This document shows, piece by piece, positions 54,162 through 63,386 of a DNA stretch of 64,000 bases (position 1 is its first letter; each line of letters opens with the position of its first letter). The notes below the pieces were generated by a model. It was not told the DNA's origin, did not search any database, and worked only from the letters and a program-made list of their open reading frames with translations. A program made the position numbers and the translations under genes. The stretch is from an uncultured Bacteroidales bacterium (lineage in GTDB: Bacteria > Bacteroidota > Bacteroidia > Bacteroidales > UBA932), in NCBI GenBank assembly GCA_900316675.1, contig ONDR01000005.1, positions 66,321-130,320 on the forward strand. The letters run 5' to 3'.

Positions 54162-54485
54162 ATGGATAAGAAAAAAGTTCCTACAAACACAATCACCCGC
54201 GACGTAAGGGTGCTTGCAGAGCCTACGGGCAACATTTACGAGTCAGTAGTAATACTTTATAAGAGGGCAAACCAGATAGCCCTTCAGGAGAAGAAAGAGC
54301 TCAACAAGAAGCTTGAGGATTTCAAGAACGAGCGCGACACCCTTGAGGAAGTGTTCGAAAACCGTGAGCAGATTGAAATCTCCAAATACTATGAGCGCCA
54401 GCCCAAGCCGGGTCTTGTTGCCATAGAGGAGTTCGAAGAGGGAGATCTCTACTACCGCATGGCTCAGCACGACTCTGAGGAATAG
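54162..54485 (+). CDS. rpoZ: RNA polymerase omega subunit (Bacteroidota type)
   Basis: A 107-residue protein of the Bacteroidota omega family. The conserved TGNIYESVVILYKRANQIA segment aligns with the omega core helix that holds RpoC together; the coiled-coil middle and acidic tail are typical for the phylum. The location after bamD is also typical. recN follows by 11 nt. Confidence 0.85.
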   Translation: MDKKKVPTNTITRDVRVLAEPTGNIYESVVILYKRANQIALQEKKELNKKLEDFKNERDTLEEVFENREQIEISKYYERQPKPGLVAIEEFEEGDLYYRMAQHDSEE

Positions 54486-54496
54486 TTATTTCTCTG

Positions 54497-56164
54497 ATGC
54501 TCAAGTCTTTAAAGGTTAAGAATTTTATATTGATAGACTCGCTGGAAATATCTTTTCCTGCGGGTCTGGTCATTATTACGGGAGAAACCGGAGCCGGTAA
54601 GTCCATTCTGCTGGGAGCGATATCGCTTCTGACAGGTGGCAAGGCCGACGCCTCTTCTGTAGGCCCGTTGTCCGACACCTGCGTGGTGGAGGGCGAGTTC
54701 GACTGCAGTGGGGATGCCGCCCTGGAGTCGGTTTTTGCCGGTCTTGACCTGCCTTGGGACGGAGGCAATATAATAATAAGAAGGGTAGTGTCCACTACCG
54801 GCCGTTCCCGTTGCTTTATTTGCGACGAGCCGGTAAGCAAGGACGACCTTTCTGCCATCGCCTCCCGCCTTGTAGACATTCATTCCCAGCATCAGACACT
54901 AAAATTGTCAGATCCGACCTTCCGCCTTTCCGTCCTTGACGCCTATGCCGGTGCATCGCAGCTGAAAGGGGAGTGCGAGCGGCTCTGGAAACAGCTGCAG
55001 GCAGACCGCCGCAGTCTTGCAGAAACAGAGGAAAAGCTTGCGCGCCTTGCAATGGAAAGGGACTTCAACGAACTGATGTTCAAGCAGCTGGATGATGCCA
55101 GGCTGCGTGAAGGGGAGCTTGAAGAACTGGAGCAGGAGCAGAAGATTCTGGCAAACGCAGAAGAGATTAAGCTTTCCCTTATAAAGGCAGGACAGCTTCT
55201 TGAAGGAGAAGAAGTTTCAATGACTGCATCGCTAAAGGAAGTATCCAAGACACTGTCCAGGATAGCGCCCTTTGTCCCTGCCGCAGATTCCCTTTCTGAA
55301 AGGATAGATTCCATCAAGGCTGAACTGGACGACATCCATTCAGAAATTTCTTCACTGGAAGAGTCCACCGACGTGTCCCAGGAGCGCCTGGAGGCCGTAG
55401 AGGCCAGGATGTCCTTGCTTTATAGCCTTCTTTCCAAGCATTCCGTTCGCACAGAGGCGGAGCTAATTGCAAAGAGGGATGCCCTGTCATCCGCCCTTTT
55501 CGATTCCGACGAGCTTCAGCAGCGCCGTGACAGCCTTGCCCGTGGCATCGATGCCCTGCAGAAAGAGCTGGACAAGGTTTCATCCGCCCTTCACAGTAAG
55601 CGTGCTGATGCAGCGGTGCCTTTTGCCGCTGCCATTACCAAGTCCCTTCAGGACCTTTCTCTTAAGGGCGCAAGGTTTGACGTTAAGCTTGAGAGTATTC
55701 CCCAGGGCGCAAGCGGCTCTGATGCCGTACTTTTCACGTTCTCTGCGACCGGCAGCAATCTTCAGGACGTAAGCAAATGCTCTTCCGGCGGCGAGCTTTC
55801 CAGGATTATGCTCTCTGTCAAGGACCTGATGGCCCGCTATACCGCCATGCCAACACTAATCTTCGATGAGATAGATACCGGAATCTCCGGCAGCGTCGCA
55901 GATGCCTTGGGTTCAATGATATGCCGTATGGGAGAAGATATGCAGGTATTTGCAATCACTCATCTGCCGCAGGTTGCCGCAAAGGGAAGCGCCCATCTGC
56001 TTGTTACTAAGGAAATAGCACAAGGCCGCGCCGTTTCTTATATAAAACAACTCGACAGGGAAGATCGTATTAAAGAGATAGCCAGAATGTTAAGCGGTTC
56101 CGTGATTACGCCGCAGGCAATGGCTAATGCTGAATCTTTATTGAATAGTCAGGCTCGTAAATAA
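54497..56164 (+). CDS. recN: DNA repair protein RecN
   Basis: A 555-residue SMC-like ATPase acting in double-strand break repair. Walker A GETGAGKS is near residue 31, the ABC signature is SSGGELSRIML, and Walker B is LIFDEIDTGISG; the middle is a long coiled coil (about residues 150-370). Many Bacteroidota have coaBC and a DUF4835 gene between rpoZ and recN; here recN follows rpoZ directly. Its last 41 bp overlap the convergent LysM gene. Confidence 0.97.
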   Translation: MLKSLKVKNFILIDSLEISFPAGLVIITGETGAGKSILLGAISLLTGGKADASSVGPLSDTCVVEGEFDCSGDAALESVFAGLDLPWDGGNIIIRRVVSTTGRSRCFICDEPVSKDDLSAIASRLVDIHSQHQTLKLSDPTFRLSVLDAYAGASQLKGECERLWKQLQADRRSLAETEEKLARLAMERDFNELMFKQLDDARLREGELEELEQEQKILANAEEIKLSLIKAGQLLEGEEVSMTASLKEVSKTLSRIAPFVPAADSLSERIDSIKAELDDIHSEISSLEESTDVSQERLEAVEARMSLLYSLLSKHSVRTEAELIAKRDALSSALFDSDELQQRRDSLARGIDALQKELDKVSSALHSKRADAAVPFAAAITKSLQDLSLKGARFDVKLESIPQGASGSDAVLFTFSATGSNLQDVSKCSSGGELSRIMLSVKDLMARYTAMPTLIFDEIDTGISGSVADALGSMICRMGEDMQVFAITHLPQVAAKGSAHLLVTKEIAQGRAVSYIKQLDREDRIKEIARMLSGSVITPQAMANAESLLNSQARK

Positions 56165-57533
56165 TCCTTCTGATTCCGGTATTCACAAGGCCGCCATCGT
56201 CAAGTTTAGAGAACCTGAAGTCTGCCTGAAGCATTCTTGAATTGCCTGAACGGGCAATTTTTTTGTACCATGAACGGCCGTAGTTATTGCAGGCCGAAAG
56301 GAAGTAGCCGGTGACATCGTAGCCCTGGAACGCAAACTGCGTAGGCTCTGTGTTGAACAGCGCCCTGTAGGAAAGGATGAACTTCTTGACCCTGGGATCG
56401 TCGTAATCGATGAAGTATGAGCAGCATACGTGAAGATTCACTGCATGCAGGTTTTCTATGTCGATGGTGTCGAAGGACCTGATTTTGGATGCGCTGTACA
56501 GTACTACGCTGTACTTGTTGTAAATCATCAGGTTCAGGTTTCTGACAACATCGTTCACAAAAGCCTCTTTTTCTGAAAGGACTACAATCCTGTTGCAGGT
56601 GTCGGCGGACATTACCTGCTCGTAGCGCTTAAGGATGTTTCTGCCCTCCAGAATGCTGTAGTTGAGGTTTTTATAGCCGATGCGGCTGTCTTCCAGAGCT
56701 TTCCTGAGCGCTTTCATGCCGGCGGATTCCTCTGCTCCCGTCTCTGAAACAAGGACTACGTTCTCTCCGTACCGTGTCTCTTCTGCAAGCCAGGATGCAA
56801 GCTCTGTGTACTGGGCGGCAGAGGCTGCCGGAGCCTGTACAAAGTTGGAGGTAGAATCTGCAAGAGCGATGGCCCTGGGATCAAGAGGGGAGACTACTGC
56901 GGTCTTGCCTGCAGCTTCTGCGACAAGCTTCAGACCCTTCTCTGCCACCGGTCCTATCACGATGTCAGAATTATGCAGCTTCTCTGCCAGGGACTCGGGA
57001 ACGCTGGTGCCGTTAAAGTCTATTACGGTGATGTCGGCGTTAATGCCTCTTTCTCCAAGATCTTTGGCCGCCAGCAGGGCTCCGCTGTAAAAGTCATAGT
57101 AATTGTCAGATGCATTGCCCAGCGGAAGCAGCAGTATTGCATCTACCTTGTCTTTGTGGCCAAACAGGAAGAAGCCGTCGTCCTCGTCCTTCTCGGGCTC
57201 CTTGTTCTCCGGTTCTTTCTTGTCTGCCTGATCCTGCTCGTCCGAAGCGCTTACTGTGCTCTGGGTGCCGTTCTGGGCAGCCTTTACGCGGTAGTACTGG
57301 TCCAGGTTAGCAGGAATCTTAATCTTTTGACGGCTCTTGACTTTAGGTTTTTCAAGGCCGTTCATATCCATGATGACCTCTACGGGAACATCGTACTTCT
57401 TGGATATGTCTTTAATGCCTTCGTACCAGCGGACGGTATGGATGAAATAATCAATGTCCTGGGCTCTTGCCGGTATTGCAACCGCCATGAGCCACAGGGC
57501 ACAGATTAAAAATATTCTCTTTACCGTCTTCAT
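56124..57533 (-). CDS. LysM domain fused to a periplasmic-binding (LpoA-like) domain
   Basis: A 469-residue exported protein. Residues 1-24 are a signal peptide (IPARA-Q), about 30-77 a LysM domain (HTVRWYEGIKDISKKYDV, then KSRQKIKIPA), followed by a charged linker of Lys, Glu and Asp, and about 130-469 a type 1 periplasmic-binding fold (DAILLLPLG, GALLAAKDLGERG, DIVIGPVAEKG). The same binding fold occurs in LpoA, which activates peptidoglycan synthase. A peptidoglycan-linked regulator or sensor is a reasonable guess. It follows the OmpH-like gene by 18 nt. Confidence 0.75.
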   Translation of the reverse strand: MKTVKRIFLICALWLMAVAIPARAQDIDYFIHTVRWYEGIKDISKKYDVPVEVIMDMNGLEKPKVKSRQKIKIPANLDQYYRVKAAQNGTQSTVSASDEQDQADKKEPENKEPEKDEDDGFFLFGHKDKVDAILLLPLGNASDNYYDFYSGALLAAKDLGERGINADITVIDFNGTSVPESLAEKLHNSDIVIGPVAEKGLKLVAEAAGKTAVVSPLDPRAIALADSTSNFVQAPAASAAQYTELASWLAEETRYGENVVLVSETGAEESAGMKALRKALEDSRIGYKNLNYSILEGRNILKRYEQVMSADTCNRIVVLSEKEAFVNDVVRNLNLMIYNKYSVVLYSASKIRSFDTIDIENLHAVNLHVCCSYFIDYDDPRVKKFILSYRALFNTEPTQFAFQGYDVTGYFLSACNNYGRSWYKKIARSGNSRMLQADFRFSKLDDGGLVNTGIRRIIYEPDYSIKIQH

Positions 57534-57551
57534 GCCGGAAAGGATTGTTGT

Positions 57552-58172
57552 TTATTCGATTTCGCCTTTAGCTTTCTTCTGAACGTATTCCTCGTTCAGG
57601 CCGGCAATAATTTCGCTGGTGATATCAAGACCGGCGTTGCCTGCTGCGATGGTGCTGACACCCTGGGTGGTGATGATAAGGCCGTACTGCTTCTGCTCGT
57701 TGAGCTTCTGTACATACTCCATGATGGCGTTGCCAATCTTGTTGAGCATAACGGTCCTTTCCTCAGCTACAATCTGCTGCTGCTGCTGATAGTAAGCGTC
57801 GAACTCCTGCTGCTTGGTCTGGAGCTCTTTAGCCTTACGCTCTGCCTGGAAAGAGGTCAGGTTGCCTTTGTTGTATTCGCTGTTGAAAGAGTTTACCTGG
57901 TTCTGAAGCTGGTTTCCGCGGCGGGTAACTTCGTCGGTGATACCCTTGATCTTCTTCTCAGTTGCATCTCCCAGTTCGTTGGCGTAGTCATATTCTGCGG
58001 CTACTCTCTCAAGGTCAAAGTAAACGATTGAACCGGGAGCAGCCTTAATTGAGTCTGCCTGTACGGGAACTGCATTTGCGCTTTTTTTGCAACCACCGGT
58101 AAACTGGAGGATGCCAAGAACGATAACTGCTGCAAGAGCAATTACGCTCAGAATCATTGGTTTGTTGTTCAT
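57552..58172 (-). CDS. OmpH/Skp-like chaperone, membrane-anchored
   Basis: A 206-residue protein. The N-terminal helix (MILSVIALAAVIVLGILQF) ends near a Cys (TGGC), so it may be a lipoprotein or a membrane-anchored form. The rest has the Skp layout: a short beta segment (GSIVYFDLERVAAEYDY), a long coiled coil with GNQLQNQVNSFNSEYNKG and Gln-rich YYQQQQQIVAEE, and a closing strand (YGLIITTQGVSTI). It probably holds unfolded outer membrane proteins in the periplasm. A second OmpH follows bamA at 63387. ATG 58172 is chosen because 14 further codons would add a charged non-signal segment. Confidence 0.82.
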   Translation of the reverse strand: MNNKPMILSVIALAAVIVLGILQFTGGCKKSANAVPVQADSIKAAPGSIVYFDLERVAAEYDYANELGDATEKKIKGITDEVTRRGNQLQNQVNSFNSEYNKGNLTSFQAERKAKELQTKQQEFDAYYQQQQQIVAEERTVMLNKIGNAIMEYVQKLNEQKQYGLIITTQGVSTIAAGNAGLDITSEIIAGLNEEYVQKKAKGEIE

Positions 58173-58206
58173 ATTCTTTTGTTTTGTTTTATTTCTTCCA
58201 AAAACC

Positions 58207-58225
58207 ATGCGCACGCTACGCGCAT
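58207..58225 (-). promoter_or_regulatory. 5' hairpin in the OmpH-like gene leader
   Basis: Inverted repeat ATGCGC/GCGCAT with a 7-nt loop, just downstream of the -7 box, so at the predicted 5' end of the transcript. It may protect the message. Confidence 0.35.
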
Positions 58226-58231
58226 AGAGTG

Positions 58232-58239
58232 CAAATATA
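58232..58239 (-). promoter_or_regulatory. -7 element of the OmpH-like and LysM genes
   Basis: Minus strand TATATTTG; predicted start near 58226 and a leader of about 53 nt. Confidence 0.45.
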
Positions 58240-58276
58240 AGTCAATTATCTGTAAATGACGTAATAAAATTGAGTT

Positions 58277-59017
58277 TTATGCCCTAAAAGCCTCTTCCTG
58301 ACCCCTTTTGATGGCCTCGAGATAAGCTTTGACGGTATTCTCAAGACCCATGTAAAGTGCGTCGCAAATTACGGCATGGCCGATTGAGACTTCATCTGTC
58401 CAGGGGATGGTTTTAACAAAAAAAGCCAGATTTTGAAGGTTGAGGTCATGACCGGCATTCAGGCCGAGCCCGCATTCGCGGACCCTCTTTGCGGTGGCCA
58501 GGAAATCCTTGATTGCGGCCTCTGGATCCTTGGGATAATTCTCTGCGTAGTCGGCGGTGTAAAGCTCTACCCGGTCGCAGCCTGTAAGGGCTGCTCCTTC
58601 TGCCATTTCCGGCTTGGCGTCAATGAAAATTGATGTGCGTATTCCCTTGGCTTTGAATTCTTTACAAACATCGGTCAGGAAATCTCTGTGCTTGATGGTG
58701 TCCCATCCGGCATTGGAGGTTATGGCATCGTGGGCGTCCGGAACAAGGGTCACCTGGTCCGGTACAACATCTGTCACAAGTTTGATGAAATCAGGGATGG
58801 GGTTGCCCTCTATGTTGAATTCTGTCCTGATCAGGGGACGGATGGAATAGACGTCAGAGTAACGGATATGCCTCTGGTCCGGCCTGGGGTGAACGGTAAT
58901 GCCTTCCGCTCCGAAGTTTTCACAATCCACGGCTGCCTTTGTCACGTCCGGCATGTTGCCGCCGCGGGCGTTGCGGATTGTAGCTATCTTATTGATATTT
59001 ACGCTTAATCTAGTCAT
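58277..59017 (-). CDS. pdxJ: Pyridoxine 5'-phosphate synthase
   Basis: Condenses 1-deoxyxylulose 5-phosphate with 3-amino-2-oxopropyl phosphate to give pyridoxine phosphate. The 246-residue barrel starts RLSVNINKIATIRNARGG and contains AEGITVHPRPDQRHI, the phosphate and substrate site, and GLGLNAGHDLN. Its DXP substrate is made by Dxs, also in this window but unlinked. A -7 box lies 42 nt upstream. Confidence 0.97.
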   Translation of the reverse strand: MTRLSVNINKIATIRNARGGNMPDVTKAAVDCENFGAEGITVHPRPDQRHIRYSDVYSIRPLIRTEFNIEGNPIPDFIKLVTDVVPDQVTLVPDAHDAITSNAGWDTIKHRDFLTDVCKEFKAKGIRTSIFIDAKPEMAEGAALTGCDRVELYTADYAENYPKDPEAAIKDFLATAKRVRECGLGLNAGHDLNLQNLAFFVKTIPWTDEVSIGHAVICDALYMGLENTVKAYLEAIKRGQEEAFRA

Positions 59018-59059
59018 CTTGAATTGTTGTTGCGGTTAATAATTGGTCATAGTTCGACA

Positions 59060-59067
59060 CAAAAATA
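59060..59067 (-). promoter_or_regulatory. -7 element of pdxJ
   Basis: Minus strand TATTTTTG, 42 nt before the pdxJ ATG. -33 box unclear. Confidence 0.4.
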
Positions 59068-59074
59068 GGCATAA

Positions 59075-59108
59075 TTGTTAAAATATTATAAATAAAGTAT
59101 TAATTTTG
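59075..59108 (+). promoter_or_regulatory. Promoter of nadK-uppS
   Basis: TTG (59075-59077), 23-nt spacer, TAATTTTG (59101-59108). The spacer is long, so the -33 assignment is tentative. ATG 59134 is 25 nt downstream. Confidence 0.4.
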
Positions 59109-59133
59109 TAAGTTAAACGAAAAACCGACATAA

Positions 59134-59955
59134 ATGAAAATAGGAATATTCCTGCTTAAGCAGGGCTTAAAGGAAAACGAGCGCTACATAGCACTATGCA
59201 ACCAGTTGCGCTCCGCCTCTTACGAGCTGTACGATATAGAATCCAAGGCTGACATCCGCCCCCTGACGGACCTTGTCCTCAGTATCGGCGGTGACGGAAC
59301 CTTCCTTTCCGCAGCACAGACGGTTTCAGACGTGGGCATCCCCATCCTGGGTGTCAATTTCGGCCGCCTGGGCTTCTTGTCAGAGAACAGCCCGGAGGTT
59401 GTGCTTCCCGCTCTTCTTGAGGGAGAATTTTCCGTAGAGTACAGAACCATGCTCAATGCCACCCTTCGTGGTAAGAATTCCCGTAAGGACATTGGCCTGC
59501 TTCCCTATGCTGTAAATGAGGTTTCCATCCACAGGATAGGTGTAGGCGTGCTTGGAATAGAGGTTTCCATCAACGGTGAAACCCTGCCTACCTATTGGGC
59601 CGATGGTCTGCTTGTTGCAACCAGCTCAGGTTCAACAGCTTACTCACTTTCTGTCGGCGGTCCTATCTGTATGCCGGATACAAAGGTGCTGATTATTGCA
59701 CCTATCTGCCCCCACAACCTTAATGTCCGTCCGCTTGTGGTTCCGGACACATCCAGAATCAGTATCAGCATAAAGTCCAGGGATCCGAAGGTTACCATGA
59801 CAATGGATAATCAGACCGTGGAAATAGATCCCGAATGGACACTGGAGGTTGCAATGGCACAGTTTTCGCTTAAAAGAATCCGGCTCGCCAAATCAGAGTT
59901 CGTTTCTGCCCTCACAAGCAGGCTTTTCTGGGGCGAGGATAAGCGAAATATTTGA
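59134..59955 (+). CDS. nadK: NAD kinase
   Basis: Phosphorylates NAD to NADP. The 273-residue protein has the GGDGT motif at 52-56 (catalytic Asp54), the NFGRLGFLSE segment, and the NE-type VNEVSIHR and TSSGSTAYSLSVGGP loops that bind the nucleotide. Length is normal. uppS follows with a 11-nt gap (ATG 59967), as in many Bacteroidota. Confidence 0.97.
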   Translation: MKIGIFLLKQGLKENERYIALCNQLRSASYELYDIESKADIRPLTDLVLSIGGDGTFLSAAQTVSDVGIPILGVNFGRLGFLSENSPEVVLPALLEGEFSVEYRTMLNATLRGKNSRKDIGLLPYAVNEVSIHRIGVGVLGIEVSINGETLPTYWADGLLVATSSGSTAYSLSVGGPICMPDTKVLIIAPICPHNLNVRPLVVPDTSRISISIKSRDPKVTMTMDNQTVEIDPEWTLEVAMAQFSLKRIRLAKSEFVSALTSRLFWGEDKRNI

Positions 59956-59966
59956 TAATCAATCAG

Positions 59967-60695
59967 ATGCAATCAGAAGAAGGAAAAAGAATACCGCGTC
60001 ACGTATCCATCATCATGGATGGTAACGGGCGTTGGGCCCAGGAGAAGGGACTGGAAAGAGTGCAGGGCCACCTGCGTGGCGTGCAGAGTGTTCGCGACTC
60101 CTTGAAGGAGTGCGCCGACAACGGCGTAGAGTACCTGTCCCTGTACGCATTTTCTACAGAGAACTGGGGGCGTTCCAAGGAAGAGGTGGGCTATATCATG
60201 CAGCTCATCTTTAAATCCATACTTAACGAGCTTGACAATTTCATGGCAAATGGGGTGCGCTTTGTGGTTCTTGGCAACAGGGCTTCCCTTCCGGATATTT
60301 TGAACGAGGCTATTGACAAGGCCATGGAGATGTCCGCGAACAACAAGAGGATAACCATGATTCTGTTCATCAGCTACAGTGGAAAGTGGGATATCCTGCA
60401 GGCTGCCAAGCAGTTAGCTTCCAAGGCCCTTAAGTCCGTAGATCCCAAGGCTTATATTGAAGGCCTTAAGGAAGAAGACTTCAGCTCCCTGCTTGTTACC
60501 GCCGGCATTCCGGATCCTGACCTGATTATCCGTACCTCCGGCGAGCAGCGCCTAAGCAACTATCTTCTGTGGCAGGGCGCATATTCAGAATTCTATTTTA
60601 CCAAGGTCCTCTGGCCCGATTTTGACCGTGCCTGCATGAAGGAAGCTCTGGAAGAGTATGCACGACGGGACCGCAGGTATGGAAAAGTGAAATAA
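59967..60695 (+). CDS. uppS: Isoprenyl (undecaprenyl) diphosphate synthase
   Basis: Makes the C55 lipid carrier for peptidoglycan and surface polysaccharides from farnesyl and isopentenyl diphosphates. The 242-residue cis-prenyltransferase has IIMDGNGRWA with catalytic Asp18, the FSTENW segment, and the C-terminal RTSGEQRLSNYLLWQ motif. A TTG start at 59952, overlapping the nadK stop, is possible but ATG 59967 is preferred. It is next to bamA, the usual order in the phylum. Confidence 0.97.
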   Translation: MQSEEGKRIPRHVSIIMDGNGRWAQEKGLERVQGHLRGVQSVRDSLKECADNGVEYLSLYAFSTENWGRSKEEVGYIMQLIFKSILNELDNFMANGVRFVVLGNRASLPDILNEAIDKAMEMSANNKRITMILFISYSGKWDILQAAKQLASKALKSVDPKAYIEGLKEEDFSSLLVTAGIPDPDLIIRTSGEQRLSNYLLWQGAYSEFYFTKVLWPDFDRACMKEALEEYARRDRRYGKVK

Positions 60696-60701
60696 TTTAG
60701 T

Positions 60702-60709
60702 TATCTTTG
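60702..60709 (+). promoter_or_regulatory. -7 element of bamA
   Basis: TATCTTTG, 19 nt before the bamA ATG. It gives bamA a possible start of its own in addition to read-through from uppS. Confidence 0.45.
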
Positions 60710-60728
60710 CGGGCTGTAAAATAAATAT

Positions 60729-63326
60729 ATGAGAAGATTATACAGGATATTCGGCCTTATAGCTGCGGTGCTGGTGTCATCGCAGGCACTTCTGGCCCAG
60801 AATAATCTGCCGGATTTCAATTATGGAACTCCCAAGCAGTACATTGTGGGTGACGTCAGGGTGCAGGGCAATACATATTTCAGTGAGAACCAGATTTCAC
60901 AGCTGGCCGGTTTGTACAAAGGTGCAAAGATAACCGTTCCCGGTGACGACATCAGCAATGTCATCACCCGTCTGTGGGCACAGAAGTATTTCCGCGACGT
61001 AGCTGTTTCTGCGGATTCACTCTCTTATAACGGAGACTCAATCTACCTTAAGATTGTCATCAAAGAGCGTCCCCGTGTGTCCAGATGGTCTTATTCCGGC
61101 ATCAAGAACGGAGAAAGGAAAGACCTTCAGGAGCGTTTGAACCTTCGTCGTGGCGGCGAGTTCTCTGACTACGTGTCAAAGACAAGTTGCGACATTATTA
61201 CCCGTTATTTCAGAGAAAAAGGCTTCTCCAACGTGAAGGTTACCCCGGAGGTGCAGAAAGACACCATCGTTCGTAATGCGATCCGCGTAAACTTCAACAT
61301 AGAAAAGGGTAAGAAGACCAAAATCAAGGATATCGACTTCACTGGTAACGACCATATAAGCACCTATCAGCTTTATCGTTCCATGAAGAAGACCAAGGCT
61401 AAGAAGTGGTATAACTTCTTCAACAGCAAGAAGTTCAACGCCAAGGAGTACGAGAACGACAAGAAGAACGTCATAGAGAAGTTCAACGAGGCCGGTTACC
61501 GTGACGCCAGAATTGTAAAGGACTCTGTTTATACAATTCCCGACGGCCGCGTAAGCATCGGCATCGACATTGACGAGGGTCGCAAGTACTACTTCCGCAA
61601 CATTACCTGGACTGGAAACTCTGTTTACAGCGCCGACGTCCTGAACAGCGTGCTGCAGGTAGAAAAAGGTGATGTTTACGACGTTGTAACCATGCAGAAG
61701 AGGCTTTTGGGCGGCGGTGGCCAGAACGACTACGACGTATCCAAACTCTACCGTGACAACGGTTACCTCTTCATAAACATCAAGCCTGTAGAGCTTACTA
61801 TCGAGGGCGATTCAGTGGACGTGGAAATGAGAATCGTGGAAGGCAAGCAGGCTACCCTTAACAACATCGTCATCAACGGCAACGACCTTACAAACGAAAG
61901 GGTAGTGCGCCGCCAGATATTCACCCGTCCCGGTTATCTTTACAGCCAGAGCGACTTCGAGCGTTCCATCCGTGAAATTGCCTCCATGGGCCAGTTCGAC
62001 CCTGAGGCCATGTACAGCAGTGACGGTTATTCCATCATTCCGGACGAGCAGACAAATACCGTAGACCTTATCTACAATGTGACAGAGAAACCTTCCAGCC
62101 AGCTGGAGCTCTCCGGCGGTTGGGGTGGCAAGACCTTCATCGGTACTGTCGGTATCAGCTTCAACAACTTCTCTACCAGAAGGATTGGAGACAAATCCGC
62201 ATGGCGTCCGGTTCCTCTGGGAGACGCTCAGACCCTTGCGCTTCGTCTGCAGACCAGCGGTACCTATTATACTGCGCTTTCACTCAGCTTCATGGAGCCT
62301 TGGCTCTTCGGCAAGAAGCCTACTTCCCTCAGCCTGTCGGCTTACTATACCCGTCAGACAGACTCTTACCTGGCATGGAACATCCGTAGCCACAACAGGG
62401 AAATGGAGATCTTCGGTCTGTCAGCAGGACTTGGCAACCGTCTCGAGTGGCCTGATAACTACTTTGTACTGTACAACTCCCTCAGCTGGCAAGTTTACAG
62501 GCTCCGCAACTGGTACTCCAACTACTTCATCTTCGATGACGGTGTAGCACACAATATCAGCTATACGATCGGCCTGTCCAGAACATCTACCGACCAGCAG
62601 ATCTTCCCCCGTCAGGGTTCGGATATATCATTCTCACTGCAGCTGACTCCTCCTTTCTCACTTTTCAGAAGGAAGGATAAAGGTACGCTGGACGACAATG
62701 GCAATCCTGTCAGGGTTAAGAGCTACAAGGATATCAACTACGACAACTGGTCTGCAAAAGACCGCTACAAGTGGATCGAATACCACAAGTGGACGTTCAA
62801 GGCAGACTTCTATACCAAGATTGTGGGCGACCTTATCCTGAAGACCAGGACTCAGTTCGGTTACCTTGGCTACTACAACCGCAGGTGGGGTTATTCTCCG
62901 TTCGAGGGCTTCCTCGTTGGTGGTGACGGTATGACCGGTTACAGCAACTATGGTAATGAGGTTATTTCACTGCGTGGTTATGAGAACTACTCTCTTACCC
63001 CGATGGAGGTCAGCTCATACAACAGTAACGGTTACAACTATGCAGGTAACGTATATGACAAGTTCTCTGTAGAGCTCCGTTATCCTATCATCCTGCAGCC
63101 TCAGTCCACAATTTACGCACTCGTCTTCGCAGAGGGTGGTAATGCATGGTCCGATATACGCAAATTCAATCCATTCCATATTAAGAGGTCCGCAGGTGCG
63201 GGCGTCAGAATCTACCTGCCGGTTGTCGGACTCATCGGTATCGACTGGGGTTACGGTTTCGACAAAGATGCCAACGGAGAGAAGGGTGGCAGTCAGTTCC
63301 ACTTCGTAATTGGTCAGGAATTCTAG
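60729..63326 (+). CDS. bamA: Outer membrane protein assembly factor BamA
   Basis: Central pore of the BAM machine that folds proteins into the outer membrane. The 865-residue protein has a signal peptide (residues 1-23, ALLA-Q), about five POTRA domains (residues about 35-440; e.g. VGDVRVQGNTYFSENQI, IKDIDFTGNDHIS, FRNITWTGNSVYS, LNNIVINGNDLT) and an Omp85 barrel to the C-terminus. The barrel has the family lid motif region VEGKQAT/GGWGGK and closes with FHFVIGQEF, ending in Phe. ompH follows 60 nt downstream, matching the usual bamA-ompH pair. Confidence 0.97.
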   Translation: MRRLYRIFGLIAAVLVSSQALLAQNNLPDFNYGTPKQYIVGDVRVQGNTYFSENQISQLAGLYKGAKITVPGDDISNVITRLWAQKYFRDVAVSADSLSYNGDSIYLKIVIKERPRVSRWSYSGIKNGERKDLQERLNLRRGGEFSDYVSKTSCDIITRYFREKGFSNVKVTPEVQKDTIVRNAIRVNFNIEKGKKTKIKDIDFTGNDHISTYQLYRSMKKTKAKKWYNFFNSKKFNAKEYENDKKNVIEKFNEAGYRDARIVKDSVYTIPDGRVSIGIDIDEGRKYYFRNITWTGNSVYSADVLNSVLQVEKGDVYDVVTMQKRLLGGGGQNDYDVSKLYRDNGYLFINIKPVELTIEGDSVDVEMRIVEGKQATLNNIVINGNDLTNERVVRRQIFTRPGYLYSQSDFERSIREIASMGQFDPEAMYSSDGYSIIPDEQTNTVDLIYNVTEKPSSQLELSGGWGGKTFIGTVGISFNNFSTRRIGDKSAWRPVPLGDAQTLALRLQTSGTYYTALSLSFMEPWLFGKKPTSLSLSAYYTRQTDSYLAWNIRSHNREMEIFGLSAGLGNRLEWPDNYFVLYNSLSWQVYRLRNWYSNYFIFDDGVAHNISYTIGLSRTSTDQQIFPRQGSDISFSLQLTPPFSLFRRKDKGTLDDNGNPVRVKSYKDINYDNWSAKDRYKWIEYHKWTFKADFYTKIVGDLILKTRTQFGYLGYYNRRWGYSPFEGFLVGGDGMTGYSNYGNEVISLRGYENYSLTPMEVSSYNSNGYNYAGNVYDKFSVELRYPIILQPQSTIYALVFAEGGNAWSDIRKFNPFHIKRSAGAGVRIYLPVVGLIGIDWGYGFDKDANGEKGGSQFHFVIGQEF

Positions 63327-63386
63327 AATGGTCTGATATTTGAAGGAAGATAATTGCCTAAACGAAAATAAAACATTTAAAAGGAT

